Assembly (NCBI RefSeq): GCF_003611475.1
Contig: NZ_RAXT01000009.1
Location: 34,640 to 98,639, forward strand
Length of the DNA: 64,000 nucleotides
Reading direction: 5' to 3'
DNA from: Acinetobacter rongchengensis
GTDB lineage: Bacteria > Pseudomonadota > Gammaproteobacteria > Pseudomonadales > Moraxellaceae
The notes below the pieces were generated by a model. The model saw nothing but the letters and a program-made list of their open reading frames with translations, did no database searches and was not told the origin of the DNA. Positions 7,908-15,662 of this stretch are shown piece by piece. Each line of letters opens with the position of its first letter. The first letter of the stretch is position 1. The position numbers and the translations under genes were made by a program.

Positions 7908-10157
7908 ATGAAAGTTATTGCACTTTCGACATCATTCACATTATTGAGCTTGGCCATAAGCACACAACTTTATGCTCAAACTGTTGAAACAGATTCATCG
8001 ACACAAGCGGTTGCAGAAAGTCAACAAACGCAGCTTAGCCCAATCGTTGTCACTGCAACTCGTTCAGCTCAAAGTATTGCTGAAATCGCAGGAACAGTAC
8101 AATCGATTGAGCAAAAACAAATTGAGCAACAGGCCGCAGCGGGAAGAAAGCTTGCTGATATTTTGGCTCAATTGGTTCCTTCATTGAGTCCAAGTAGTGG
8201 TACAACCACCAACTATGGTCAAACCATGCGTGGACGTCAGGTTTTGGTTTTAATTGATGGCGTGGCACAAACAGGTTCACGCGATGCTGCCCGTCAGTTG
8301 AATAGTATTAGTCCAGATTCAATTGAAAAAATTGAAGTAGTATCAGGTGCAAGTAGTATTTATGGTTCGGGTGCAACGGGCGGTATTATCAATATTATTA
8401 CTAAAAAAGGTACTGGCGATGGCTTAGCTTTTGAATCAAAAGTCGGTGTGACGTCGGGTAATAATTTCAAAACTGATGCACTTGCTTATGAAGCTTATCA
8501 ATCACTCGCATTTAATCAAGGCGATTGGAATGCTTTCTTAGGTGCAGGTTATACCAAACGTGGGGAAATTCAGGACAGTCATGGTGATCGTATTGGACCT
8601 GAAATTGCACAGACAGATCGTCAAGACACAGAAACAGTCGATGTGAATGGTCGTTTAAGCTGGCAATTCACAGATAAACAAAAGTTAAGTTTTGGCGCTC
8701 AATATTATGACGATCAACAAGATACAGAATATGGCCCTGATTATGGTACAAACCTTGCAGTTTTGAGAGGAAATCCACCAAGTTTAAAAGCAGTAAAGGG
8801 ATTTGAATTAGATGAACAACCTTTTACTAAGCGTTATGCAGTCAATGCACAATATCAAAATACCGATTTGTTTGGGCAAGAGCTGAACGTTGAAACTTAT
8901 TATCGTAATGAAAAAGCAAGATTCTATCCGACCATACTTCGTAATTTTATTCCAGCAGGTTATTACTTAGCTTATCAGTCTGAGTCTGATATAGATGTTG
9001 CAGGTATTCGTGCGGTGATGACTTCAAAACTCAATTTAGTCGATCGTGCTTTAGCACTGACCTATGGTATTGATTATGATCATGAAAAAGATCAACAGAC
9101 CACAGATCTTTATCGCTTTAGCAATAATGGATTGAAGTATGACAATACAGGACGCAGTTACGATTTTGGTCCAGATGCAACCATTAAAAATCTAGGCGCA
9201 TTTGTACAAGGTGATTATGATTTGACAGACGCATTGAATGTACAAGCAGGTATTCGTTATCAGCGTATCGACAGTGATACAAGTTCATTCAAACCAACCG
9301 TTGCCGCTATTCAAGGTGATATTACTGGTCAGCCAGTGAATGCAGTAGAAGCAGGTTCAGTAAAACATGATAAAACTTTATTTAATTTAGGTGCAGTTTA
9401 TAAATTAAATGATCAACAACAAGTTTTTGCTAACTTCTCACAAGGTTTTAGCTTACCTGATATTCAACGTGTATTACGTGATGTTTCAGCAGGCTATCTC
9501 GTGCGTTCTGAAAATGTAGATCCAATTACAGTCAATAACTATGAATTGGGTTGGAGAATGCAAAATGAGCATGATGTTAATTTAGGTTTAACCACTTTTT
9601 ATAATACCTCCGATAAAGTTGTTCAATTTAAAGCAGATCGCTCAGTTACGGTCGCTGATACAGACCAAAGAGTTTATGGCATAGAAGCAAATGCAAGTAT
9701 GCCGATATTTGAACAATTCAATATTGGTGGAACACTTTCCTATACGCGCGGTCAATTTAAAGATGCGGCAGGCAGTTGGAGAGAACTCAATGCATTACAA
9801 GTTTCACCAATGAAAGGCACAGTATTCGGTGAATGGCAGGACGAAAAAGGTAATGGCTTACGTGTTCAAATGCTTGCGATAAAAGGCTCTGATAAAGCTT
9901 ATGAAGATTCACTTGTTGCTAAATACGATAACAATGTTAGACCGAATGCTGCGACCAAAATCAAAGGTTATGCCATTATGGATGTTATTGCTAATGCAAA
10001 AGCAGGGCCTGGTACGGTTGGTTTTGGAGTGTATAACGTTTGGAACACAGATTACAAAACTGTGTTTAGCCAAGCAGCAGAAGCAGTCTATGGCGCAATG
10101 TCTAGCTTGCCTGCGCAAGGTCGAACTTATGGTTTGAGCTATACCGTTAAATACTAA
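7908..10157 (+). CDS. actA: TonB-dependent ferric-siderophore receptor (ActA-like)
   Basis: A 749-residue outer-membrane receptor. The first 23 or so residues form a signal peptide ending near LYAQT. A TonB-box-like SPIVVTATR follows near residues 44-52, then a plug domain with GRQVLVLIDGV and SSIYGSGATGGIINIITKKG, then a long beta-barrel ending in SYTVKY. It should bind the ferric hydroxamate siderophore and pass it to the periplasm with TonB energy. AGGGG precedes the ATG. It lies 9 bases after the importer gene. Ligand identity is inferred from the operon. Confidence 0.9.
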   Translation: MKVIALSTSFTLLSLAISTQLYAQTVETDSSTQAVAESQQTQLSPIVVTATRSAQSIAEIAGTVQSIEQKQIEQQAAAGRKLADILAQLVPSLSPSSGTTTNYGQTMRGRQVLVLIDGVAQTGSRDAARQLNSISPDSIEKIEVVSGASSIYGSGATGGIINIITKKGTGDGLAFESKVGVTSGNNFKTDALAYEAYQSLAFNQGDWNAFLGAGYTKRGEIQDSHGDRIGPEIAQTDRQDTETVDVNGRLSWQFTDKQKLSFGAQYYDDQQDTEYGPDYGTNLAVLRGNPPSLKAVKGFELDEQPFTKRYAVNAQYQNTDLFGQELNVETYYRNEKARFYPTILRNFIPAGYYLAYQSESDIDVAGIRAVMTSKLNLVDRALALTYGIDYDHEKDQQTTDLYRFSNNGLKYDNTGRSYDFGPDATIKNLGAFVQGDYDLTDALNVQAGIRYQRIDSDTSSFKPTVAAIQGDITGQPVNAVEAGSVKHDKTLFNLGAVYKLNDQQQVFANFSQGFSLPDIQRVLRDVSAGYLVRSENVDPITVNNYELGWRMQNEHDVNLGLTTFYNTSDKVVQFKADRSVTVADTDQRVYGIEANASMPIFEQFNIGGTLSYTRGQFKDAAGSWRELNALQVSPMKGTVFGEWQDEKGNGLRVQMLAIKGSDKAYEDSLVAKYDNNVRPNAATKIKGYAIMDVIANAKAGPGTVGFGVYNVWNTDYKTVFSQAAEAVYGAMSSLPAQGRTYGLSYTVKY

Positions 10158-10212
10158 TCCCATCATAAGGCATGTTTTTAGGTTAATGACGGTCAGTTAA
10201 GCCTTTTTTAAT

Positions 10213-10318
10213 CTTCCCCCTTGCGGAGCATGCTCCGCAAGGAATCTAAAATTATTTTAGATTCTCAACAGTTCCCCCTCTTTTCCTTGAGCCATATATG
10301 GCTCAGGGTTAGGGGAGG
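10213..10318. repeat. Cluster of three perfect palindromes in an intergenic element
   Basis: Between the receptor and exporter genes lie three back-to-back inverted repeats: 10219-10242 (24-base perfect palindrome with core TTGCGGAGCATGCTCCGCAA), 10243-10263 (AATCTAAAA, 3-base loop, TTTTAGATT) and 10288-10305 (TGAGCCATATATGGCTCA). The set is framed by C-rich CTTCCCCC at 10213 and G-rich GGGGAGG at 10312. This architecture is like a REP or small non-coding repeat element and could attenuate transcription from the receptor into the exporter gene. Whether it recurs in the genome cannot be seen here. Confidence 0.6.
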
Positions 10319-10390
10319 TTCTTAAATGAGTAATCACTAAATTACGCTTAACTAATCAGTATTCATCTTTTTAGATGCCTTTTCTTTTTT

Positions 10391-11623
10391 ATGATATTCA
10401 TTATGCAAAGAAATTTTAAATTATTGGCTTGGGCGACTTTGGCGAATGGTACTTGCTTCTCCATGATTTTGCCGCTACTTGCACCGTTAATCCGACAATT
10501 GCATCTGACTGAATTTCAAGGTGGAATGATTGTCTCTGCTGGGGCGATGTGTATGGCAATCGCATCGATATTGATCGCCAAGAATAAAAATATTCAAACG
10601 CCATATCAACTCATGAACTATGGTTTTTGGGGCATGACCATAACATGGGCGATTTTCACACTCATTCTTTATTTGGGAATTCATCAAAGTTTAGTACCTG
10701 TGGCAATTTTTCTACTACTTGTACTCAGCCGTGCCGCAACAGGGGCATTTATGGCAATGCCACAAATTGGTTTACAAAGCTATGTGATGCAACATGTTAT
10801 CGATACTGAACAACGAAGTCAGAAAATGGCAATGTACGGGGCAATGAATAGTTTGGGGATGATCATTGGACCATTTATAACGTCTGTATTGTTAATGGGG
10901 GGGATTTTATTATCGATGTGGTTTGCAGTCATTCTATTGTTTATATTGAGTATTCTACTGACCGCTTTCTTTCAAAAAGATGTCAGTACGCCTAGAGATT
11001 CAATACAACGGACAAGCTCAAAATCTGAATCAACAGGGTTTTCAATCAAGCCTGCTTTACCATGGTTAATCCTTGGTTTTAGTACTTATGTGGCCATCGT
11101 GACTTTAAATATGACCGCAGGCTTTTATATTCAAGACCGTTTTCAACTGAGTACACAACAGAGTGCGAGCTATTTTTCCCAGTGTATGTTGATTGTGGGT
11201 TTTAGTTTGGTTTTGACACAAATCATGATTGTGAAAGTGCTCAAATTCAGTCTAAAAGCTTTGATTGGAGTGGGTATGACAGCAATGATTGCGGGAATAT
11301 TATTGTCTTTAAGTGCCAGTCAAATGATTTATTTCCAAGCGAGTTATTTACTATATGGCGTCGGCGTTGCATGTTTACTTCCTGCATTCACCGCAGGTGC
11401 TGCGCAATCTGTTAGTCAAGACGCACAGGTTAAAATGGCAAGCTTATGTACTGCAACTCAAGCACTTGGTTTAATTTTGGCGCCATTATTCAGCACTTTA
11501 TTATATCGCTATGCAATTCATTTACCTTTCTATTTACTTTTGGTTTTAATGGTTGTCGTCGGTTTGTATCTCGCTTGGGTTTTAGCAAGACAAACAAAGA
11601 CTGCGTTTAAATTACAGGTGTGA
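10391..11623 (+). CDS. actD: MFS transporter, probable siderophore exporter (ActD-like)
   Basis: A 410-residue major-facilitator protein with about twelve membrane segments. The first motif region reads ATLANGTCFSMILPLLAP and the linker after segment 6 is hydrophilic (STPRDSIQRTSSKSES). In the acinetoferrin locus the last gene, actD, is an MFS protein thought to export the siderophore. Here it stands 233 bases downstream of the receptor, behind a palindrome cluster, so it may have lower or separate expression. The start is uncertain: ATG 10391 and ATG 10403 are both possible and neither has a good ribosome site. The drug/siderophore substrate is inferred from position. Confidence 0.72.
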   Translation: MIFIMQRNFKLLAWATLANGTCFSMILPLLAPLIRQLHLTEFQGGMIVSAGAMCMAIASILIAKNKNIQTPYQLMNYGFWGMTITWAIFTLILYLGIHQSLVPVAIFLLLVLSRAATGAFMAMPQIGLQSYVMQHVIDTEQRSQKMAMYGAMNSLGMIIGPFITSVLLMGGILLSMWFAVILLFILSILLTAFFQKDVSTPRDSIQRTSSKSESTGFSIKPALPWLILGFSTYVAIVTLNMTAGFYIQDRFQLSTQQSASYFSQCMLIVGFSLVLTQIMIVKVLKFSLKALIGVGMTAMIAGILLSLSASQMIYFQASYLLYGVGVACLLPAFTAGAAQSVSQDAQVKMASLCTATQALGLILAPLFSTLLYRYAIHLPFYLLLVLMVVVGLYLAWVLARQTKTAFKLQV

Positions 11624-11940
11624 GTAGGCAGGATAAAAGCGTTTATTTTTAAATAATTTTAATAATCAACTGCTTAGATTTGAAAACAACAAGGTAAATT
11701 TTAAAATTGATGATTTAAAATGTAACTAAGTGAAATGTATCATAAAGTTGAAAAATAATTTACATGCATGTACATTCGTGCCAAACAGCATGCTTTTATC
11801 ATCAATTAAGCTGGTGTTTATGGTTTTGATTGAAGATTTCAGATTCAAAAATTAAGTTCAAAGAAATGAGTTTGATTGGATCTATTTGTAGATGCATTTT
11901 TAAATTTTGTCGCATCTTATTTTAATGATTAGAGGTAAAA
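11624..11940. other. Intergenic region without recognised genes
   Basis: About 317 AT-rich bases separate the siderophore exporter from the lipoprotein esterase gene. I find no convincing terminator after the exporter and no ORF with a ribosome site. AGAGGT at 11931-11936 serves the next gene. Nothing else is supported. Confidence 0.5.
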
Positions 11941-12963
11941 ATGCGATTACCCCATTTTCTAAGTTTTTATTTTTTCATATTTTTACTTTCAGGTTGCCAA
12001 AATGTGCAAACCAACAGCAAAGTGATTGCAACAGCATTTGATACATCAACGCATTTTCAGCGTATTTTGTTGGATTATTATGCGCCTGAGAATGTACAGG
12101 TTAAGACAAATATAAGTTATCAAAAAGAACCTCAACTGAGTTTGGATATTTATCAAAGACAAGATATACAACAATTAGGAAAACGACCAACAGTTGTTTG
12201 GATTCATGGTGGCGGTTGGGTCTCTGGTGCAAAAGATAAGGCAAGAGGATATTTCAAATTACTGGCAGCACAAGGTTATCATGTTGTTTCGGTACAATAT
12301 ACCTTCGCACCAGAAGCTGTTTATCCGACGCAACTTCATCAAATTAATAATGCCTTAGCGTTTATTAGTCAAAATTCGAAAGAATATCATATTGATTCAA
12401 ATCAATTATTTTTAGCAGGAGACTCTGCTGGAGCCAATTTGGCGAGTCATTATGCAGCTTTACTGAGCAATCCAACATTTGCAAAGCAATCCGAATTTTC
12501 ACCCAAAATTCAGGCATCGCAGTTGAAAGGGCTAATCTTGCATTGTGGAATTTATGATATGAATACTTTTGTAAATACTGCACCTGATGAAATTAAACTG
12601 ATCGAATGGGGAGTGAATACATTGGTTCAAGCTTATACAGGCAATCAAAAGGACAATACTGAATACCTAAAACTGATTTCACCAGCTCAACATCTTACAT
12701 TGCAATATCCGCCAGTATTTATTAGTGGTGGTAATAAAGATTTTTTAACGGATACGCAGTCAATGCCTTTTGTAAAAGCATTACAAGAAAAAAAGATTCC
12801 TGTAGACGCAGTGTTTTATCCAAATTCAAGAGAATGGTTGGTCCATGAATATCAATTTTTCATGATCAATAAAGCCAGTCGGAAGACTTTTGATAAAACC
12901 ATTCAATTTATCGATCGATATACTCAACCAGGTAATCAGCAGACATTAGTTTTAGAAAATTGA
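11941..12963 (+). CDS. Alpha/beta-hydrolase lipoprotein (carboxylesterase, HSL/BD-FAE type)
   Basis: A 340-residue secreted hydrolase. The N-terminus is a lipoprotein signal with lipobox LSGC (Cys near residue 19), so it should be anchored to a membrane facing the periplasm. The oxyanion-hole motif HGGGW stands near residue 89, the nucleophile elbow GDSAG near 160, an Asp candidate in NKDF near 266 and a His in VHEYQF near 302, giving a full Ser-Asp-His triad. The family cleaves short-chain esters; natural substrates vary. An AGAGGT ribosome site precedes ATG. It is monocistronic and not evidently tied to the siderophore genes, although some locus-linked esterases cleave siderophores. Confidence 0.82.
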   Translation: MRLPHFLSFYFFIFLLSGCQNVQTNSKVIATAFDTSTHFQRILLDYYAPENVQVKTNISYQKEPQLSLDIYQRQDIQQLGKRPTVVWIHGGGWVSGAKDKARGYFKLLAAQGYHVVSVQYTFAPEAVYPTQLHQINNALAFISQNSKEYHIDSNQLFLAGDSAGANLASHYAALLSNPTFAKQSEFSPKIQASQLKGLILHCGIYDMNTFVNTAPDEIKLIEWGVNTLVQAYTGNQKDNTEYLKLISPAQHLTLQYPPVFISGGNKDFLTDTQSMPFVKALQEKKIPVDAVFYPNSREWLVHEYQFFMINKASRKTFDKTIQFIDRYTQPGNQQTLVLEN

Positions 12964-13106
12964 TGATTATCAATAAATTGGCTAAAAAATCAACGGTAGA
13001 TATTCAGAGGCGACAGTAAATTACAGCAATTTATTGGTTTAAACTAAATTGTCATAAAAAGATGTTATACCTAGATCAAAGTTATTATGTCTAGAGAGTT
13101 AAGCAG

Positions 13107-13331
13107 ATGGATATTAGTGTTAAAAAGGTGAATAAACGAATTGATGAATTTCTAGAATCTGGACAAAAACCTCAATTATTAGAAATAGGCTACAAAACAT
13201 TTTCCAAATTGATGCATGAAGATAAGTTTGTCAATGCGTTAAAGAAAGATCAAGATGATCCAATGCTCAGATTTTACAAAGATATTCAAATTAAAATGGT
13301 CACTGAAAAGCATCATTTTGAAGTGAAGTGA
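13107..13331 (+). CDS. Small hypothetical protein, 74 residues
   Basis: A short, highly charged soluble protein (MDISVKKVNKRIDEFLESGQ at its start) with no cysteine, signal peptide or membrane segment. It is likely mostly helical. Upstream GAGAG at 13094-13098 is a weak ribosome site at acceptable distance. I do not recognise the family. It stands alone, followed by a hairpin at 13377-13418. Coding status rests on composition, position and lack of any competing gene. Confidence 0.55.
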   Translation: MDISVKKVNKRIDEFLESGQKPQLLEIGYKTFSKLMHEDKFVNALKKDQDDPMLRFYKDIQIKMVTEKHHFEVK

Positions 13332-13713
13332 AGTAAATTAAACTAAACTGTTACATTATGGTCTGAGAGTCATAGAATAGATATGTGCTTTTTACGCAAT
13401 TTGCAATCACATATCTATCTTGATTGAACCAGTGTCACACATTGGTAAATGTTGAGCTGTTTAAGCCTAAGTTTTATCTGGTCATCTATAAGCAAAAATA
13501 AAAAAATAATTTCCAATAATTTTTAAATACTTACCTGTAATCACGATTATTTAATTAAGTTAAATGTCTCGTTGTTGTCATTTCGCTGATCAATTTTAAA
13601 TACATAAAGCATGTATTTCATACAAAAGCGGTGCAAAAAGGCCTCAGAAGGACACAATTAAAAGTGTTAGATTTTTAGACTCAGATTTTGTTCAGTACGG
13701 CAGGAGATAATCT
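13332..13713. other. Gene-poor stretch with two hairpins
   Basis: No gene is supported here. Two inverted repeats are visible: ATAGATATGTG at 13377-13387 pairs perfectly with CACATATCTAT at 13408-13418 around a 20-base loop, and AAATACAT at 13598-13605 pairs with ATGTATTT at 13611-13618. Neither has a following T-run, so they are not classic terminators. The tail carries the AGGAG ribosome site of the next small ORF. Confidence 0.5.
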
Positions 13714-13836
13714 ATGAAACTTTTAAAAATTATTGGTGTGAGTCTTTTGGCTGGTTATTGCTATAAAAAAGTTAAAGCGAAAAGGGCAGAGGTTAAGCCA
13801 AATAACACTGAAGAAGGAGAAAATAATTTAGCATAG
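13714..13836 (+). CDS. Small membrane-associated protein, 40 residues
   Basis: A 40-residue ORF beginning MKLLKIIGVSLLAGYCYKKV and ending in an acidic tail (NTEEGENNLA). It has a strong AGGAG ribosome site at 13702-13706, 7 bases before ATG, and a good terminator 32 bases after its stop (13868-13893), so it has the full frame of a real small gene. The N-terminal 15 residues are hydrophobic and followed by a Lys/Arg cluster, which suggests a single membrane anchor with the charged tail in the cytosol. Function unknown. Confidence 0.6.
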   Translation: MKLLKIIGVSLLAGYCYKKVKAKRAEVKPNNTEEGENNLA

Positions 13837-14233
13837 CTAATAAATATTTTTTCAAATTGGATATGAGAACTTCGTGGGATTCACGAAGTTTTTATGATCA
13901 TTGAAAGTAATAGAGTAAAATTAGCCAATTCATAATAGTAAAATTCACGTTCTTTTTATTTCTACAAAATGAAAAAAATTCTTTGTCAGTCCTGTTCTTA
14001 TTTCTGATTATTGCTTGGTTGAACTAAAACATTTTACCAAGTAATAAATAAAAATGATGTTGAGTGATGACTCTATAAGAGAACGAGATTCGTTTTAAAG
14101 TTAAAATATACGACTAAAGTATAATGCTTTTAAGGAAAATTTAAGTTTTTTTGCTATTTTAATTTCTAAAAATATTACAAATACTAACAAAGTATTATAA
14201 AATGAATTAGGATCTGTTTTGTGATGTGAAATA
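13837..14233. other. Intergenic region with one terminator
   Basis: Apart from the terminator at 13868-13893, this stretch of nearly 400 AT-rich bases shows no ORF with a ribosome site and no strong repeat. It separates the 40-residue small gene from a 37-residue hydrophobic ORF. Confidence 0.45.
13868..13893 (+). terminator. Rho-independent terminator after the 40-residue ORF
   Basis: AACTTCGTG at 13868-13876 and CACGAAGTT at 13882-13890 form a perfect 9-base stem with loop GGATT, followed by T residues. It closes the small ORF at 13714-13836. Confidence 0.8.
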
Positions 14234-14347
14234 ATGGAAATTTTAAAATTTATTAGAAGTTTCAATACTTTAAATACATATTTGTTTTTATCAATTACTA
14301 TTCTAATGATATTGGTTTCATTTTTTTATTTTGTGAGCCCCAATTAA
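14234..14347 (+). CDS. Possible small hydrophobic peptide, 37 residues
   Basis: This ORF begins MEILKFIRSFNTLNTYLFLS and continues into one hydrophobic stretch ending FYFVSPN, consistent with a single transmembrane helix. The ribosome site is poor, but a near-ideal terminator (14364-14400) begins 17 bases after the stop, so transcription ends right here. It could be a small membrane peptide of toxin or regulatory type, or only the 5' part of a small RNA. No antitoxin RNA is evident on the opposite strand. Low confidence. Confidence 0.35.
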   Translation: MEILKFIRSFNTLNTYLFLSITILMILVSFFYFVSPN

Positions 14348-14363
14348 TAAAGAATAATATTCT

Positions 14364-14400
14364 AAAAGGAGAAATGTTTAGTTAATATTTCTCCTTTTTT
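14364..14400 (+). terminator. Strong rho-independent terminator
   Basis: AAAAGGAGAAAT at 14364-14375 pairs perfectly over 12 bases with ATTTCTCCTTTT at 14387-14398 and is followed by more T residues. It ends the transcript of the short ORF at 14234-14347. Confidence 0.82.
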
Positions 14401-14525
14401 AGTGGCTAAATTCATCATTATTCTTTTTATAATAATTTGAAAAAAACAGAAGCATTTCTTAGTCATTTAAAATTTTAAATCATTGATTGCATTTTTCAAC
14501 ATTGAATTTTTTTTGATTTTAATTC

Positions 14526-14549
14526 AACATACCAACCAGTCGGTATGTT
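14526..14549. promoter_or_regulatory. Palindromic operator for the adjacent TetR regulator
   Basis: AACATACC at 14526-14533 and GGTATGTT at 14542-14549 form an 8-base perfect inverted repeat around ACCAGTC. This length and the ATACC/GGTAT half-sites are typical of TetR-family operators. It ends 8 bases before the first start codon of the SMR gene, so a bound repressor would cover the promoter or the first transcribed bases. The TetR gene is the second gene of the same unit. Confidence 0.75.
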
Positions 14550-14557
14550 TTGGTGCA

Positions 14558-14905
14558 ATGATGAACGCTTTACTGTTTGCTTATATTTTGTTGGGCTTTG
14601 CCATTATCTCGGAAGTGACAGGTTCAACATTTTTAGTTAAATCCGAAGGTTTTACAAAATTATGGCCATCTGTAGCAGTGGTCATATTATTTAGTTTAGC
14701 TTTCTATTTGTTGTCACAGGTGATTAAAGTTATTCCTTTGGGGATTGCATATGCGATTTGGGCAGGCGTAGGCATTATTTTAACTGCAATCATTGGTTAT
14801 TTTGTTTTTAAACAAAGTCTAGATGCCGCTGCTATGATCGGAATTGGATTAATTGTCTCAGGTGTGGTGGTGATTAATTTATTCTCAGCTTCGACAGGAC
14901 ATTAA
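14558..14905 (+). CDS. Small multidrug resistance (SMR/EmrE-family) efflux protein
   Basis: A roughly 115-residue protein with four membrane helices. The key glutamate of the SMR family is in IISEVTGST at residue 19 (equivalent to EmrE Glu14), and the IPLGIAYAIWAGVGI and VVVINLFS segments are typical of helices 3 and 4. EmrE-like members export quaternary ammonium and other cationic compounds by proton exchange as dimers. The start is ATG 14558 or 14561; a longer in-frame reading upstream begins inside the operator and is rejected. There is no clear ribosome site, so the transcript may be nearly leaderless. A TetR gene follows 46 bases later. The substrate is unknown. Confidence 0.83.
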   Translation: MMNALLFAYILLGFAIISEVTGSTFLVKSEGFTKLWPSVAVVILFSLAFYLLSQVIKVIPLGIAYAIWAGVGIILTAIIGYFVFKQSLDAAAMIGIGLIVSGVVVINLFSASTGH

Positions 14906-14951
14906 GAATCCAAATCAGTCCGTTTCTGTGTCATCGAGGGGAATCAGCACA

Positions 14952-15509
14952 ATGGAAAATCCATATCAACGCAAGAAAAATCCTACTCGGGTAAGGCAGT
15001 TAATTTTAGACAAAGTGATTCAACTTGCGGGTCAACAGGGTATTCAAGGGATATCGATCCAAAGTGTAGCAAGCATGGCAGGTATCACTAAAGGAGGTGT
15101 TTTCCATCATTTTGCCAATAAACAAATTTTAGTCAAAGCGATGTTGGAAGAGTTAATTCATCACTTAGATCGTGAAGTGAATGCAAAAATTGAAAATGAC
15201 ACGGTTGCTTATGGTTGTTTCACCAGAGCATACATTGAAGTCACGCTAAGCCCAAATATTGGTGCGAACTCGGCATGGAGTGCATTATGTATGACTGTCA
15301 TTACAGATAAATCTTTTAGTGAGATGTGGAATCAATGGTTAGAAGAGCGTTTAAAGCAGCATGCGACAACAGACCAATCGATTGATTTAAAGATTTTACG
15401 TTATGCGGCAGATGGTGCATGGTTTATTGAGGGGCTACTGCCTGAGCCTCAGCATGATTATGCGTTAATCAAGCAGGAATTGATTTTAAGAAGTTATCCA
15501 AAATCATAA
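14952..15509 (+). CDS. TetR/AcrR-family repressor of the SMR pump
   Basis: A 185-residue TetR-family regulator. The helix-turn-helix near residues 32-51 reads SIQSVASMAGITKGGVFHHF, a standard TetR recognition unit, followed by a ligand-binding domain. I chose ATG 14952 with GAGGGG upstream; an in-frame GTG at 14928 lacks a better site. It lies 46 bases after the pump gene, and the palindrome at 14526-14549 in front of both genes is its likely operator, so the pair should be self-regulated and induced by a pump substrate. A bidirectional terminator follows. Confidence 0.85.
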   Translation: MENPYQRKKNPTRVRQLILDKVIQLAGQQGIQGISIQSVASMAGITKGGVFHHFANKQILVKAMLEELIHHLDREVNAKIENDTVAYGCFTRAYIEVTLSPNIGANSAWSALCMTVITDKSFSEMWNQWLEERLKQHATTDQSIDLKILRYAADGAWFIEGLLPEPQHDYALIKQELILRSYPKS

Positions 15510-15546
15510 AAACGTTGTTTTACATTATTAAAATTACAGTCAGAAA

Positions 15547-15577
15547 AAAACCAAGCCAAAATTATTGGCTTGGTTTT
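15547..15577. terminator. Bidirectional terminator between tetR and putA
   Basis: AAAACCAAGCCAA at 15547-15559 pairs with TTGGCTTGGTTTT at 15565-15577, a perfect 13-base stem with a 5-base loop. A and T runs on either side allow it to end both the rightward tetR and the leftward putA transcripts. Confidence 0.85.
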
Positions 15578-15662
15578 CATTATTCGAAGCAGACTTAAAA
15601 TTCAAAAATTATATTTTAAGTCTGTAAATAATAGGCAATAGTTTTCAAAGGCACTCACTTAA

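Noticed and set aside
477..11623. Baumannoferrin as the product of the siderophore cluster
   Set aside because: As I recall the baumannoferrin cluster has about twelve genes. Eight genes in the exact acb/act order fit the acinetoferrin locus better. Sequence comparison would settle it.
10391..11623. Drug efflux pump of unrelated function
   Set aside because: The MFS family alone cannot exclude this, but its place at the end of the siderophore locus, matching actD, makes export of the siderophore the simpler reading.
13377..13418. Terminator after the 74-residue gene
   Set aside because: The 11-base stem is perfect but the loop is 20 bases and no T-run follows, so it is kept as a hairpin only.
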